A stretch of DNA of 13,044 nucleotides from Bacillota bacterium (GTDB lineage Bacteria > Bacillota > Negativicutes > Sporomusales > UBA7701), in NCBI GenBank assembly GCA_023415075.1, contig JAEZLU010000214.1, forward strand, positions 1 through 13,044. The letters are read 5' to 3'. The first letter of the stretch is position 1. Every line of letters starts with the position of its first letter. The notes beneath the pieces were generated by a model that was not told the DNA's origin, did not search any database, and saw only the letters and a program-made list of their open reading frames with translations. The translations under genes and the position numbers were made by a program. Shown here in pieces: positions 7,293 through 13,044 of the stretch.

Positions 7293-7685
7293 ATGACGGA
7301 CAACCGTATCTTTTATCCGCAGCAGCCGATCATACCGTCGCAGCGGCCCGGCCAGACGCCAGCCAGTCAGACGTCTGTCAAGCCGGCCAGCGGGCAGCCG
7401 TCCTTCGGTCAGGTACTCACTGAAGAGCTCTCCGGGCTCAAGTTCTCCCAGCACGCCATCCAGCGCCTAAATTCCCGCAACATCCAGCTCGACGGCAACG
7501 ATCTGGCTAAACTGAGCGGGGCTGTGGACAAGGCGGCCGAGAAGGGGGCCCGCGATTCGCTCATCCTCATGAACAACCTGGCCCTGGTGGTCAGTGTCAA
7601 GAACAGGACAGTTATCACCGCCATGGACGGCAACAACATCCGCGACAATGTGTTTACAAATATCGATAGCGCAGTGATTGTGTAA
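7293..7685 (+). CDS. Conserved flagellar operon protein (TIGR02530 type)
   Basis: This 130-residue protein has an extended Gln/Pro/Ser-rich N-terminus (1-40). A compact conserved part follows, with LKFSQHAIQRLNSRNI at about 49-64 and then DSLILMNNLALVVSVKNRTVITAMD at about 88-112 (key residues SxHAxxRLxxR and LVVSVxNRTVITA). I recognise this as the small protein found between flgD and flgE in many Bacillota flagellar operons (the TIGR02530 'flagellar operon protein' family). Its function is not known to me. No signal peptide, membrane segment or cysteine is present, which allows either a cytoplasmic assembly factor or an exported hook-related part. AAAGGAGG at 7276-7283 overlaps the flgD stop and sits 9 bases before the ATG. 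Confidence 0.88.
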   Translation: MTDNRIFYPQQPIIPSQRPGQTPASQTSVKPASGQPSFGQVLTEELSGLKFSQHAIQRLNSRNIQLDGNDLAKLSGAVDKAAEKGARDSLILMNNLALVVSVKNRTVITAMDGNNIRDNVFTNIDSAVIV

Positions 7686-7707
7686 GGCTGGACCTCCAAG
7701 GAAGCCT

Positions 7708-7736
7708 GCGGCCGCCGAATGACAGACGCGGCCCGC
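7708..7736 (+). other. GC-rich stem-loop upstream of flgE
   Basis: In the 83-bp gap before flgE, GCGGCCGC (7708-7715) can pair with GCGGCCCGC (7728-7736), giving two 4-bp GC helices separated by one bulged C and a 12-base loop. It lies 17 bases before the flgE ribosome site (GGGAGGT, 7754-7760). No T-run follows, so it is not a rho-independent terminator. I see no promoter or small gene in the gap. Confidence 0.5.
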
Positions 7737-7768
7737 CAATCGCGCGCAACATAGGGAGGTCATTTATT

Positions 7769-9439
7769 ATGATGCGTTCGTTGTTTTCCGGCGTCTCGGG
7801 CCTGCGTAACCACCAGACCCGCATGGACGTTATCGGCAACAACATCGCCAACGTTAACACCGTCGGCTTCAAGGCCAGCCGCGCCCAGTTCCAGGACGTG
7901 CTGAGCCAGACGATCAGCGCCGCGGCCGCGCCCCAGGACAGCCGCGGCGGCACCAACCCGATGCAGGTCGGCCTCGGCATGGGCCTGGCCAGCATCGACA
8001 CTATCTTCACCGACGGCAGCTTTCAGCCGACCGGCAAGGACACCGACCTGTCGATAAAGGGGCAGGGGTTCTTCGTGCTGGCTAACGGCGATCAGCAGAT
8101 CTATACCCGGGCCGGCAACTTCGACTTCGATACCGACGGCAACTTCATCGTCCCCGGCACCGGCTACAAGGTAAAGGGCTGGGTGGCCGACGAAAAAGGC
8201 GCCATCAACACGGCCACCAACCCGACCGACATCCAGATCCAGGTGGGCAAGATAATGCCGGCCAAGGCCTCGACGACGCTGAATTTCGCCAACAACCTGT
8301 CGGCCGACGACCCGATCGGCAGCGCGGTTACGGCGTCGCGCGACGTCTACGACTCGCTGGGCAACGCCACCAATGTCAAGGAAACCTTCTACAAGGTCGG
8401 CGACGGCCGCTGGCTGGCCGACGTCACCGCACCCGGGGCGTCAGCTGTTACCGGCGTACGACGGATGATATCCTTCGACAGCACCGGCAAGAACCCCGTC
8501 GTCCAAACCGCGACTGCCACAGCTTTACCGACGACTGACGTGATTTTAGTACCTGATGCAGCGGCACCGGCAGTAACCAATTTCCAGCTCGACAGTACTG
8601 CGGGATCGGTCCATTCGCAGAATATTACTGTTCTGCAGACCGACGGCACGCCGCGGACTATCAAAGTGACCTATACCAAGGACGCGACCGTAGCTGACAG
8701 ATGGAATATCTCGGTGGCGGACGCGAACGATTCGTCTCAGACGGTAACCATCCCAGCAGGCGCTCGTGTCGACTATGCCGCCGGCACGTACAGCTTTACT
8801 AACGGAACCATAACCTACAATGACCCTTCAGCGGCCGCACCGGGAACCGTGGACGTCGACCTCAACAACGTTGTTGGTTCGGCGCCGGCGCCGGGTACAT
8901 TCTTAGCCAAGCAAGTCGTCGACGGGGCGACCGGTTTGTTCACCTATACGGCCAACACCAACCTGGACTTTACACCGCAGGGCGGCGGCGCCCCGTTGAG
9001 CGTCGCCCTAAACATGGCGACGCTGACCCAGTTCGGCGGCGAGTCGACCATTCAGGCGACGGCTACCGACGGTTACGCCGCCGGCACGCTCGACACCAAG
9101 TCGATCGACACTTCGGGGATAATCGTCGGCAAGTTCACTAACGGCAAGACGATGAACCTCGGGCAGGTGGCCCTGGCGACCTTCAACAACCCGGGCGGTC
9201 TCACCAAGGTGGGCGACAATCTGTTCGCCGAGTCGAACAACTCGGGCGTGGCCCAGGTGGGCACGTCCAACACCGGCGGCCGCGGCAGCTTCACCCCGGG
9301 TACGCTGGAGATGGCCAACGTCGACCTGGCCAACGAGTTCTCGAACATGATCATTACCCAGCGCGGTTTCCAGGCCAACTCGAAGATCATCACGGTGACC
9401 GACGAGATGCTGCAGGATCTGGCCAATCTGAAACGCTAA
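7769..9439 (+). CDS. flgE: FlgE, flagellar hook protein (long form)
   Basis: FlgE polymerises outside the cell into the hook, the flexible joint between rod and filament. The conserved N-terminal rod/hook motif is at 3-45 (FSGVSGL and VIGNNIANVNTVGFKASR). The conserved C-terminal coiled-coil is at about 514-556 (EMANVDLANEF, ITQRGFQANSKII, DEMLQDLANLKR). The D1 landmarks KGQGFFVL (97-104) and YTRAGNFDFD (112-121) are present. At 556 residues it is about twice the size of the B. subtilis protein and longer than E. coli FlgE. The extra length lies in the middle (about 223-385), where codon use shifts to more A/T. No cysteine is present. The first of two adjacent ATGs (7769, 7772) fits the GGGAGGT at 7754-7760 best. 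In some Bacillota annotations this gene is called flgG. Confidence 0.95.
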   Translation: MMRSLFSGVSGLRNHQTRMDVIGNNIANVNTVGFKASRAQFQDVLSQTISAAAAPQDSRGGTNPMQVGLGMGLASIDTIFTDGSFQPTGKDTDLSIKGQGFFVLANGDQQIYTRAGNFDFDTDGNFIVPGTGYKVKGWVADEKGAINTATNPTDIQIQVGKIMPAKASTTLNFANNLSADDPIGSAVTASRDVYDSLGNATNVKETFYKVGDGRWLADVTAPGASAVTGVRRMISFDSTGKNPVVQTATATALPTTDVILVPDAAAPAVTNFQLDSTAGSVHSQNITVLQTDGTPRTIKVTYTKDATVADRWNISVADANDSSQTVTIPAGARVDYAAGTYSFTNGTITYNDPSAAAPGTVDVDLNNVVGSAPAPGTFLAKQVVDGATGLFTYTANTNLDFTPQGGGAPLSVALNMATLTQFGGESTIQATATDGYAAGTLDTKSIDTSGIIVGKFTNGKTMNLGQVALATFNNPGGLTKVGDNLFAESNNSGVAQVGTSNTGGRGSFTPGTLEMANVDLANEFSNMIITQRGFQANSKIITVTDEMLQDLANLKR

Positions 9440-9454
9440 GACTGACGCCTGACG

Positions 9455-9480
9455 GGGCAGGGAGCCCAGGCTCCCTGCCC
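9455..9480 (+). other. Strong stem-loop just after flgE
   Basis: The arms GGGCAGGGAGCC (9455-9466) and GGCTCCCTGCCC (9469-9480) are exactly complementary over 12 bases with a 2-base gap, giving in practice an 11-bp stem with a 4-base loop. It starts 15 bases after the flgE stop. It is not followed by a T-run (next bases GGCGGGC), so it is unlikely to be a standard intrinsic terminator. It may stabilise the flgE message end, act as a pause, or be an RNA-processing site. Confidence 0.7.
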
Positions 9481-9520
9481 GGCGGGCGAGACAGCCTCGG
9501 ACTGCCTGCAAGGCCCGTCG

Positions 9521-9548
9521 CCGGCTCCGGCCGGACCGCAGCCTGCGG
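9521..9548 (+). other. Two further small hairpins before flbD, one with a UNCG-type loop
   Basis: CCGGC (9521-9525) pairs with GCCGG (9530-9534) around the loop TCCG, which fits the extra-stable C(UNCG)G tetraloop. Directly after it, CCGCAG (9536-9541) and CTGCGG (9543-9548) form a palindrome around one C. With the larger hairpin at 9455-9480, most of the 145-bp gap between flgE and flbD can fold. No open frame with a ribosome site and no clear promoter is seen in the gap. Confidence 0.5.
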
Positions 9549-9584
9549 CGGGGCTTCCAGACCGCCCGAAGGGAGGATTTTAAG

Positions 9585-9782
9585 ATGATAAAATTGACCA
9601 AGTTCAAGACGCGCGACCACGAGTTCGTCCTCAACGCCGATCTCATCGAGACCATCGAGGAGACGCCCGATACGGTTATCACCCTGACGAACAGCAAGAA
9701 GCTGATTGTCGAGGAGTCGATGGACGAGGTGGTGCGCCGGGTGATGGATTACCGGCGCAACCTGGGGCGCAATCTCAGATAA
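9585..9782 (+). CDS. flbD: FlbD/SwrD family small flagellar protein
   Basis: This 65-residue protein has the family pattern FVLNADLIETIEETPDTVIT at about 14-33, then LTNSKKLIVEES, and a basic C-terminus. It matches the FlbD family, whose B. subtilis member SwrD (YlzI) lies at the same place after the hook gene and raises the torque of the flagellar motor, allowing swarming. It is unrelated to the Caulobacter FlbD transcription factor. There is no membrane segment; it is likely a small cytoplasmic beta-rich protein. GGGAGG at 9571-9576 gives an 8-base spacing to the ATG. It stops 13 bases before motA, which fits a role in stator power. Confidence 0.93.
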   Translation: MIKLTKFKTRDHEFVLNADLIETIEETPDTVITLTNSKKLIVEESMDEVVRRVMDYRRNLGRNLR

Positions 9783-9795
9783 TTGAGGTGCTGAT

Positions 9796-10578
9796 ATGGA
9801 TTTAACTACCGTACTAGGGCTGATAATCGGCATCGGCGCGCTGTTGGCAGCGGTGCTGCTGGAAGGCGGCCATCTGGCCAGCCTGATAAGCCTGCCGGCT
9901 TTCGTGATGATCGCCGGCGGCACGATCGGCGCCACTGCCATCGGCTTCACGCTCGAGGAGCTGAGGTCGGTGCCGACGCTGCTGCGGATCGCCTTCAGGG
10001 AAGAGCATCACGATGTATCGAGCCTTATCGCCACGCTGGTGAGTTTTGCCGAGAAGGCCCGCCGCGAGGGTCTGCTGGCCCTGGAGGACGATCTGAGCAC
10101 GATCGACGACAAGTTCCTCAAGAAGGGCATGCAGCTGGTCATCGACGGCACGGACGCCGAGCTTGTCCGCAGCATCATGGAGACCGAGCTGGCCTTCATC
10201 CAGGAGCGCCATCACAAGGGCGCCAGTATATTCGACGCCGCCGGCGGCTACGCGCCGACGATGGGCATTATCGGCACGGTTATGGGCCTGGTGCACGTGC
10301 TCGGCAACCTGTCGGACACCGATTCGCTCGGGCCGGCCATCGCCACCGCCTTTCTGGCGACTTTGTACGGTATTTTCAGCGCCAATATCCTCTTCCTGCC
10401 GATCGCCGGCAAGCTGAAGAACCGCAGCGCCCACCAGGTGCTCATCTATGAGGTTACCCTCGAGGGCATCCTGTCGGTGCAGGCCGGCGATAATCCGCGA
10501 ATCGTTGAGGAGAAGCTGGAGGCTTTCCTGGCGCCGAAGCAGCGCAAGCTCGGCCGGCCGGGGAGCGACGCAGAATAG
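9796..10578 (+). CDS. motA: MotA, flagellar stator subunit
   Basis: MotA forms the pentamer around a MotB dimer that conducts ions and turns FliG. The 260-residue product has hydrophobic segments at about 5-23 and 28-51, a cytoplasmic loop with the charged pair region RREGLLALEDD (Arg90, Glu97) that contacts FliG, and two further membrane segments at about 150-172 and 180-204. The latter contain the conserved prolines Pro154 (GGYAPTMGIIGTVMGL) and Pro202 (LFLPIAGKLK). GAGGTG at 9785-9790 precedes the ATG. The usual partner motB does not follow: fliL begins 40 bases after the stop. Whether it uses protons or sodium cannot be decided here; MotP-type naming is an alternative. Confidence 0.95.
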   Translation: MDLTTVLGLIIGIGALLAAVLLEGGHLASLISLPAFVMIAGGTIGATAIGFTLEELRSVPTLLRIAFREEHHDVSSLIATLVSFAEKARREGLLALEDDLSTIDDKFLKKGMQLVIDGTDAELVRSIMETELAFIQERHHKGASIFDAAGGYAPTMGIIGTVMGLVHVLGNLSDTDSLGPAIATAFLATLYGIFSANILFLPIAGKLKNRSAHQVLIYEVTLEGILSVQAGDNPRIVEEKLEAFLAPKQRKLGRPGSDAE

Positions 10579-10617
10579 TCCTGCTTTTGAGATAGCTTTG
10601 ACAGGAGGGATTTTCTT

Positions 10618-11085
10618 ATGGCCGAGGGCGGCAGGAAGTTTTCGGTTACGTTGATTGTCAGCTTGATTGTTGTCGGCCTGGTACTGGCCGGTGGGGTTTC
10701 CTACTTTATCGCCACCAAGGTGACCGGCGGCAGAACCGAAGGCAGGGCAGGCCGCGAGCCGGGCGCGTTCATAAAACTGGGCGATGCCAAGGACGGCCTG
10801 ATAATCAATATCGGTGGCGTGAGTTCGGGCCGATATTTAAAGATTGGCATCGTTTTAGAGCTAAGACCCGACAGGAAAGGACAAACGCCAGGAGGAAAAA
10901 CGGCGTCACCCGAGGAAATAAAAGCCTTAGATGCCGTTGTTCAACTGCTGCGTACCCAGAAGGTCGAGGATTTCGAGCCGGCAAAGCAGGAACGACTCAA
11001 GGAGCTGGTGAAAGCCGAGGTCAATCGCGCTTACGGTGAGGACAGGGTTATGGATGTGTATATTACGAACTTTGTTCTCCAGTAG
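10618..11085 (+). CDS. fliL: FliL, stator-associated membrane protein
   Basis: FliL is a single-pass inner-membrane protein that rings the stator and supports torque, especially under load. The 155-residue product has a short basic N-terminus, one membrane segment at about 9-32, a Gly/Arg linker, and an external stomatin-like domain. That domain begins DGLIINIGG, contains YLKIGIVLEL, and ends with the family-typical VMDVYITNFVLQ. The ATG has AGGAGGG at 10603-10609. Its 3' two thirds use somewhat more A/T-ending codons than motA and flgE. It lies between motA and fliM, the Bacillus-like fliL-fliM-fliY order. Confidence 0.95.
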   Translation: MAEGGRKFSVTLIVSLIVVGLVLAGGVSYFIATKVTGGRTEGRAGREPGAFIKLGDAKDGLIINIGGVSSGRYLKIGIVLELRPDRKGQTPGGKTASPEEIKALDAVVQLLRTQKVEDFEPAKQERLKELVKAEVNRAYGEDRVMDVYITNFVLQ

Positions 11086-11119
11086 GTGCTAAGACCAACG
11101 GGCCAAAGGAGGTGGACAC

Positions 11120-12124
11120 GTGTCAGGCGGAGATGTATTATCTCAGTCGGAAATAGACGAGTTATTGTCGGCATTGTCGACAGGCGTCGTTTCGGCTGAG
11201 GACATGAAAATTGAACAGAGTCAGCGCAAGGTCAAGGTTTACGATTTTAAGCGGCCGGATAAGTTTTCCAAGGATCAGATCCGTACGCTGTACATGTTGC
11301 ATGAGAATTTCGCCCGCTTGCTCAATACATATCTGGCCGCGCTTCTGCGCTCCTTCGTGCATATCAACGTGGCTTCGGTCGACCAGCTGACCTACGAGGA
11401 GTTCATCCGGTCGCTGCCAAGCCCAAGCGTAATCAGCATCTTTCAGATGAAGCCCCTCAAGGGCAGCGTGCTTTTAGAGGTCAATCCGAATATCGTTTTC
11501 GCGATCATCGACCGCCTTTTCGGCGGCCCGGGAGCCGCTCCCGCCAAGCCGCGGCCGCTGACCGACATCGAGGAAGCGATCGTGAAACGGGTGCTGTCGA
11601 AGACGCTTGAGAGTTTTCAGGAGGCCTGGAAGCAGGTTATCGCCCTCGAGCCGCGGATGGATGCCATCGAGACCAATCCCCAGTTCACCCAGATCGTGCC
11701 GCCGAACGATATGGTGGTCATCATCACTCTGCAGACGAAAATCGGCCAGACCGAAGGCCTAATAAATATTTGTATCCCTTATCTGGTATTGGAGCCGATA
11801 ATGTCGAAGCTTTCGACCACTTTCTGGGTCGCTTCGTCGATGGCCAAGCAATCGACCGACGAGAATGTCCATGCTCTGCAGCGCAAGCTGGAGAGAACGC
11901 TTATTCCGGTGGTGGTCGAACTTGGTAAAATTAGTATAAATGTGCACGAGCTTCTCGATTTGCAGCTAGGGGACGTCCTCCAACTGGAAACGAAGGCCGG
12001 CAGCAATCTTGGGGTAGTGATCGGCAGTAACGAGAAGTTCCTCTGCCAGCCCGGGATTGCCGGCAAGAAGATGGCCGTGCAGGTTACGGAAATAATTGCC
12101 AAAGGAGAAGATGGTGATGAATAA
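11120..12124 (+). CDS. fliM: FliM, flagellar motor switch protein
   Basis: FliM makes up the middle of the C ring, binds phosphorylated CheY and passes the signal to FliG. The 334-residue length equals that of E. coli FliM. The N-terminal CheY-binding peptide is LSQSEIDELLSAL (7-19). The middle domain follows, with KFSKDQIRTLYMLHENFARL and the GGPG loop at 135-138 that contacts FliG. The C-terminal SpoA/FliN-like domain has VVVELGKISINVHELLDLQLGDVLQL (key residues V-LG-I-L-LGDV). The start is GTG at 11120, supported by AAAGGAGGTG at 11105-11114 with a 7-base spacing. The gene overlaps the start of fliY by 8 bases. Confidence 0.98.
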   Translation: MSGGDVLSQSEIDELLSALSTGVVSAEDMKIEQSQRKVKVYDFKRPDKFSKDQIRTLYMLHENFARLLNTYLAALLRSFVHINVASVDQLTYEEFIRSLPSPSVISIFQMKPLKGSVLLEVNPNIVFAIIDRLFGGPGAAPAKPRPLTDIEEAIVKRVLSKTLESFQEAWKQVIALEPRMDAIETNPQFTQIVPPNDMVVIITLQTKIGQTEGLINICIPYLVLEPIMSKLSTTFWVASSMAKQSTDENVHALQRKLERTLIPVVVELGKISINVHELLDLQLGDVLQLETKAGSNLGVVIGSNEKFLCQPGIAGKKMAVQVTEIIAKGEDGDE

Positions 12125-13044
12125 CGGGTTTCTCTCGCAAGAGGAAATAGATGCTCTGCTTAGGGGCGAACCGGTGGCGGCCGAGGCCGCACCGGCAAAT
12201 GATCTCAGCGACGTCGAGAAGGATGCGCTCGGTGAGATCGGTAATATTTCGATGGGCAGCGCCGCAACCACTTTGTCCATTTTGCTGAGCCGCCGCGTGT
12301 CCATTACCACCCCGAAGGTCCGCCTGTCGACGATCAACGAGATCAAGCAGCAGTATCCGCTGCCTTATCTGGTTATCGAGGTCGGCTACACCTCCGGCCT
12401 GGTCGGCAGCAACCTGCTGGCCATCAAGGAGTCAGACGCGCTGATCATCGCCGATCTGATGATGGGCGGCGACGGCTCCAATCCTCCCGGCGAACTCAAC
12501 GAGCTTTACATGAGCGCCGTAACCGAGGCGATGAACCAGATGATGGGCTCGGTGGCTACATCGATGTCGACGATGTTCAAGAAGAAAATCGATATCGCGC
12601 CACCAAGCTGCAATCTGCTCGATTTCTCCGGCGAAACCAGCGTAGGCAGCATTTCTAGTCCCGATGAACCGATTGTCCAGGTTTCCTTCCGCATGGAGGT
12701 GGAGGATCTTATCGACAGCGAGATCATGCAGCTGGTGGCTTTCCCGGTGGCCAAGGAGATGGTGGCCAACCTAATTGGCGCCGTACAGCCGGCCCCGCAG
12801 GCGGCAGCGCCCGTCCCGGCAGCCGCTCCGCCGCAGTCCGCGCCGACTCCGGCCCCTGCGCCGGCACCGATGGCCGCCGCCCCGCCGCAGCCACAGCCGG
12901 TAATGATGCCCCAGCCGCAACCGATGGTGGCGATGCCGGCCCGCGAACCGCAACAGCACGTGACGGCCCAGCCGGTGCAATTCGCCCCGCTCAAACCGGC
13001 GATGATGCCGCTGGGAGATACCAATATCGGCCTGATTCTCGATG
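12117..13044 (+). CDS. fliY: FliY, switch protein with CheC phosphatase domain (5' part)
   Basis: FliY replaces or supplements FliN in Bacillota and removes phosphate from CheY-P at the switch. The frame is open to the window end (309 codons). It starts with a second CheY-binding-like peptide LSQEEIDALL (7-15). A CheC-like domain follows with both active-site helices intact: Glu40/Asn43 (ALGEIGNISMG) with Pro66, and Glu137/Asn140 (TEAMNQMMG). From about 222 to 300 there is a linker very rich in Pro, Ala, Gln and Met. The last residues (TNIGLILD) begin the C-terminal FliN-like SpoA domain, which is cut off. Three in-frame starts exist (12111, 12114, 12117). ATG 12117 has the best spacing, 9 bases from AGGAG at 12103-12107. 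Confidence 0.96.
   Translation, partial: MNNGFLSQEEIDALLRGEPVAAEAAPANDLSDVEKDALGEIGNISMGSAATTLSILLSRRVSITTPKVRLSTINEIKQQYPLPYLVIEVGYTSGLVGSNLLAIKESDALIIADLMMGGDGSNPPGELNELYMSAVTEAMNQMMGSVATSMSTMFKKKIDIAPPSCNLLDFSGETSVGSISSPDEPIVQVSFRMEVEDLIDSEIMQLVAFPVAKEMVANLIGAVQPAPQAAAPVPAAAPPQSAPTPAPAPAPMAAAPPQPQPVMMPQPQPMVAMPAREPQQHVTAQPVQFAPLKPAMMPLGDTNIGLILD

Noticed and set aside
7830..7856. On the - strand, TAACGTTG-N11-GCCGATAA, a sigma-28-like antisense promoter at the 5' end of flgE.
   Set aside because: It has 14 of 16 matches, but the bases encode the conserved VIGNNIANVN motif of hook and rod proteins, so coding constraint explains it. An antisense transcript start there would change this view.
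9455..9480. Rho-independent terminator after flgE.
   Set aside because: The stem is strong but no T-run follows, and the downstream genes lack an evident promoter of their own, so read-through is expected. It is listed as a stem-loop only.
9008..9697. Open frame of 229 codons on the - strand over the flgE end, the gap and flbD.
   Set aside because: It covers two certain genes and the hairpin gap; composition is Arg/Leu/Val-rich antisense type with no recognisable domain.
10598..10603. TTGACA, a perfect sigma-A -35 box before fliL.
   Set aside because: No -10-like sequence lies 16-18 bases downstream, and the bases run directly into the fliL ribosome site.
11794..11801. GCCGATAA, an exact sigma-28 -10 box, inside fliM.
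   Set aside because: The bases 11 positions upstream (TCCCTTAT) do not resemble a TAAAGTTT -35 box, so it is probably a chance coding match.
12506..13024. Gly/Ala/Cys-rich open frame on the - strand opposite fliY.
   Set aside because: It is the antisense reading of the Pro/Ala/Gln linker of FliY, whose CheC-like domain is clear on the + strand.

Overview
The window is one continuous stretch of a flagellar (fla/che-type) gene cluster. Every recognised gene lies on the + strand and the genes are tightly packed. The order is fliF (3' end) - fliG - fliH - fliI - fliJ - lytic transglycosylase - ylxF/motE-like - fliK - flgD - 'flagellar operon protein' - flgE - flbD/swrD - motA - fliL - fliM - fliY (5' part). 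This order, a CheC-type FliY, the small FlbD/SwrD gene after flgE and strong AGGAGG-type ribosome binding sites all match the fla/che operon of Gram-positive motile Bacillota (Firmicutes). The DNA is clearly GC-rich with strong G/C preference at third codon positions. This excludes a low-GC Bacillus-like genome and fits a higher-GC Clostridia or Negativicutes (for example Sporomusaceae-like) host. I cannot name the genus from sequence alone.

Bases 1-3815 hold the membrane ring/switch junction (FliF tail, FliG) and the ATPase side of the export apparatus (FliH, FliI, FliJ), linked by overlaps or very short gaps. Bases 3825-7685 hold the rod/hook-building group: a soluble-looking lytic transglycosylase without a visible signal peptide, the membrane-anchored YlxF/MotE-like protein, the FliK hook-length ruler, an enlarged FlgD hook cap with three repeat modules, and a small conserved flagellar operon protein. 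Bases 7769-9439 encode a long FlgE hook protein. It lies between two unusually long intergenic gaps (83 and 145 bp) that both carry GC-rich stem-loops. Bases 9585-13044 hold motor-power and switch genes: FlbD/SwrD, MotA (with no motB next to it), FliL, FliM and FliY; FliY runs off the end of the window.

Together these genes build the MS/C ring and export gate ATPase, open the peptidoglycan, assemble and measure the hook, and then supply stator and switch parts. I see no RNA genes, mobile elements, CRISPR arrays or rho-independent terminators. The points most worth a second look are a near-perfect sigma-28/sigma-D promoter inside fliJ, the missing motB, the apparently inserted and compositionally distinct middle domain of FlgE, the triplicated module in FlgD, the transglycosylase as a possible flagellar type III substrate, and the stem-loops around flgE. 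I found no clearly new defence or mobile system; this is mainly a conserved flagellar operon with local peculiarities.
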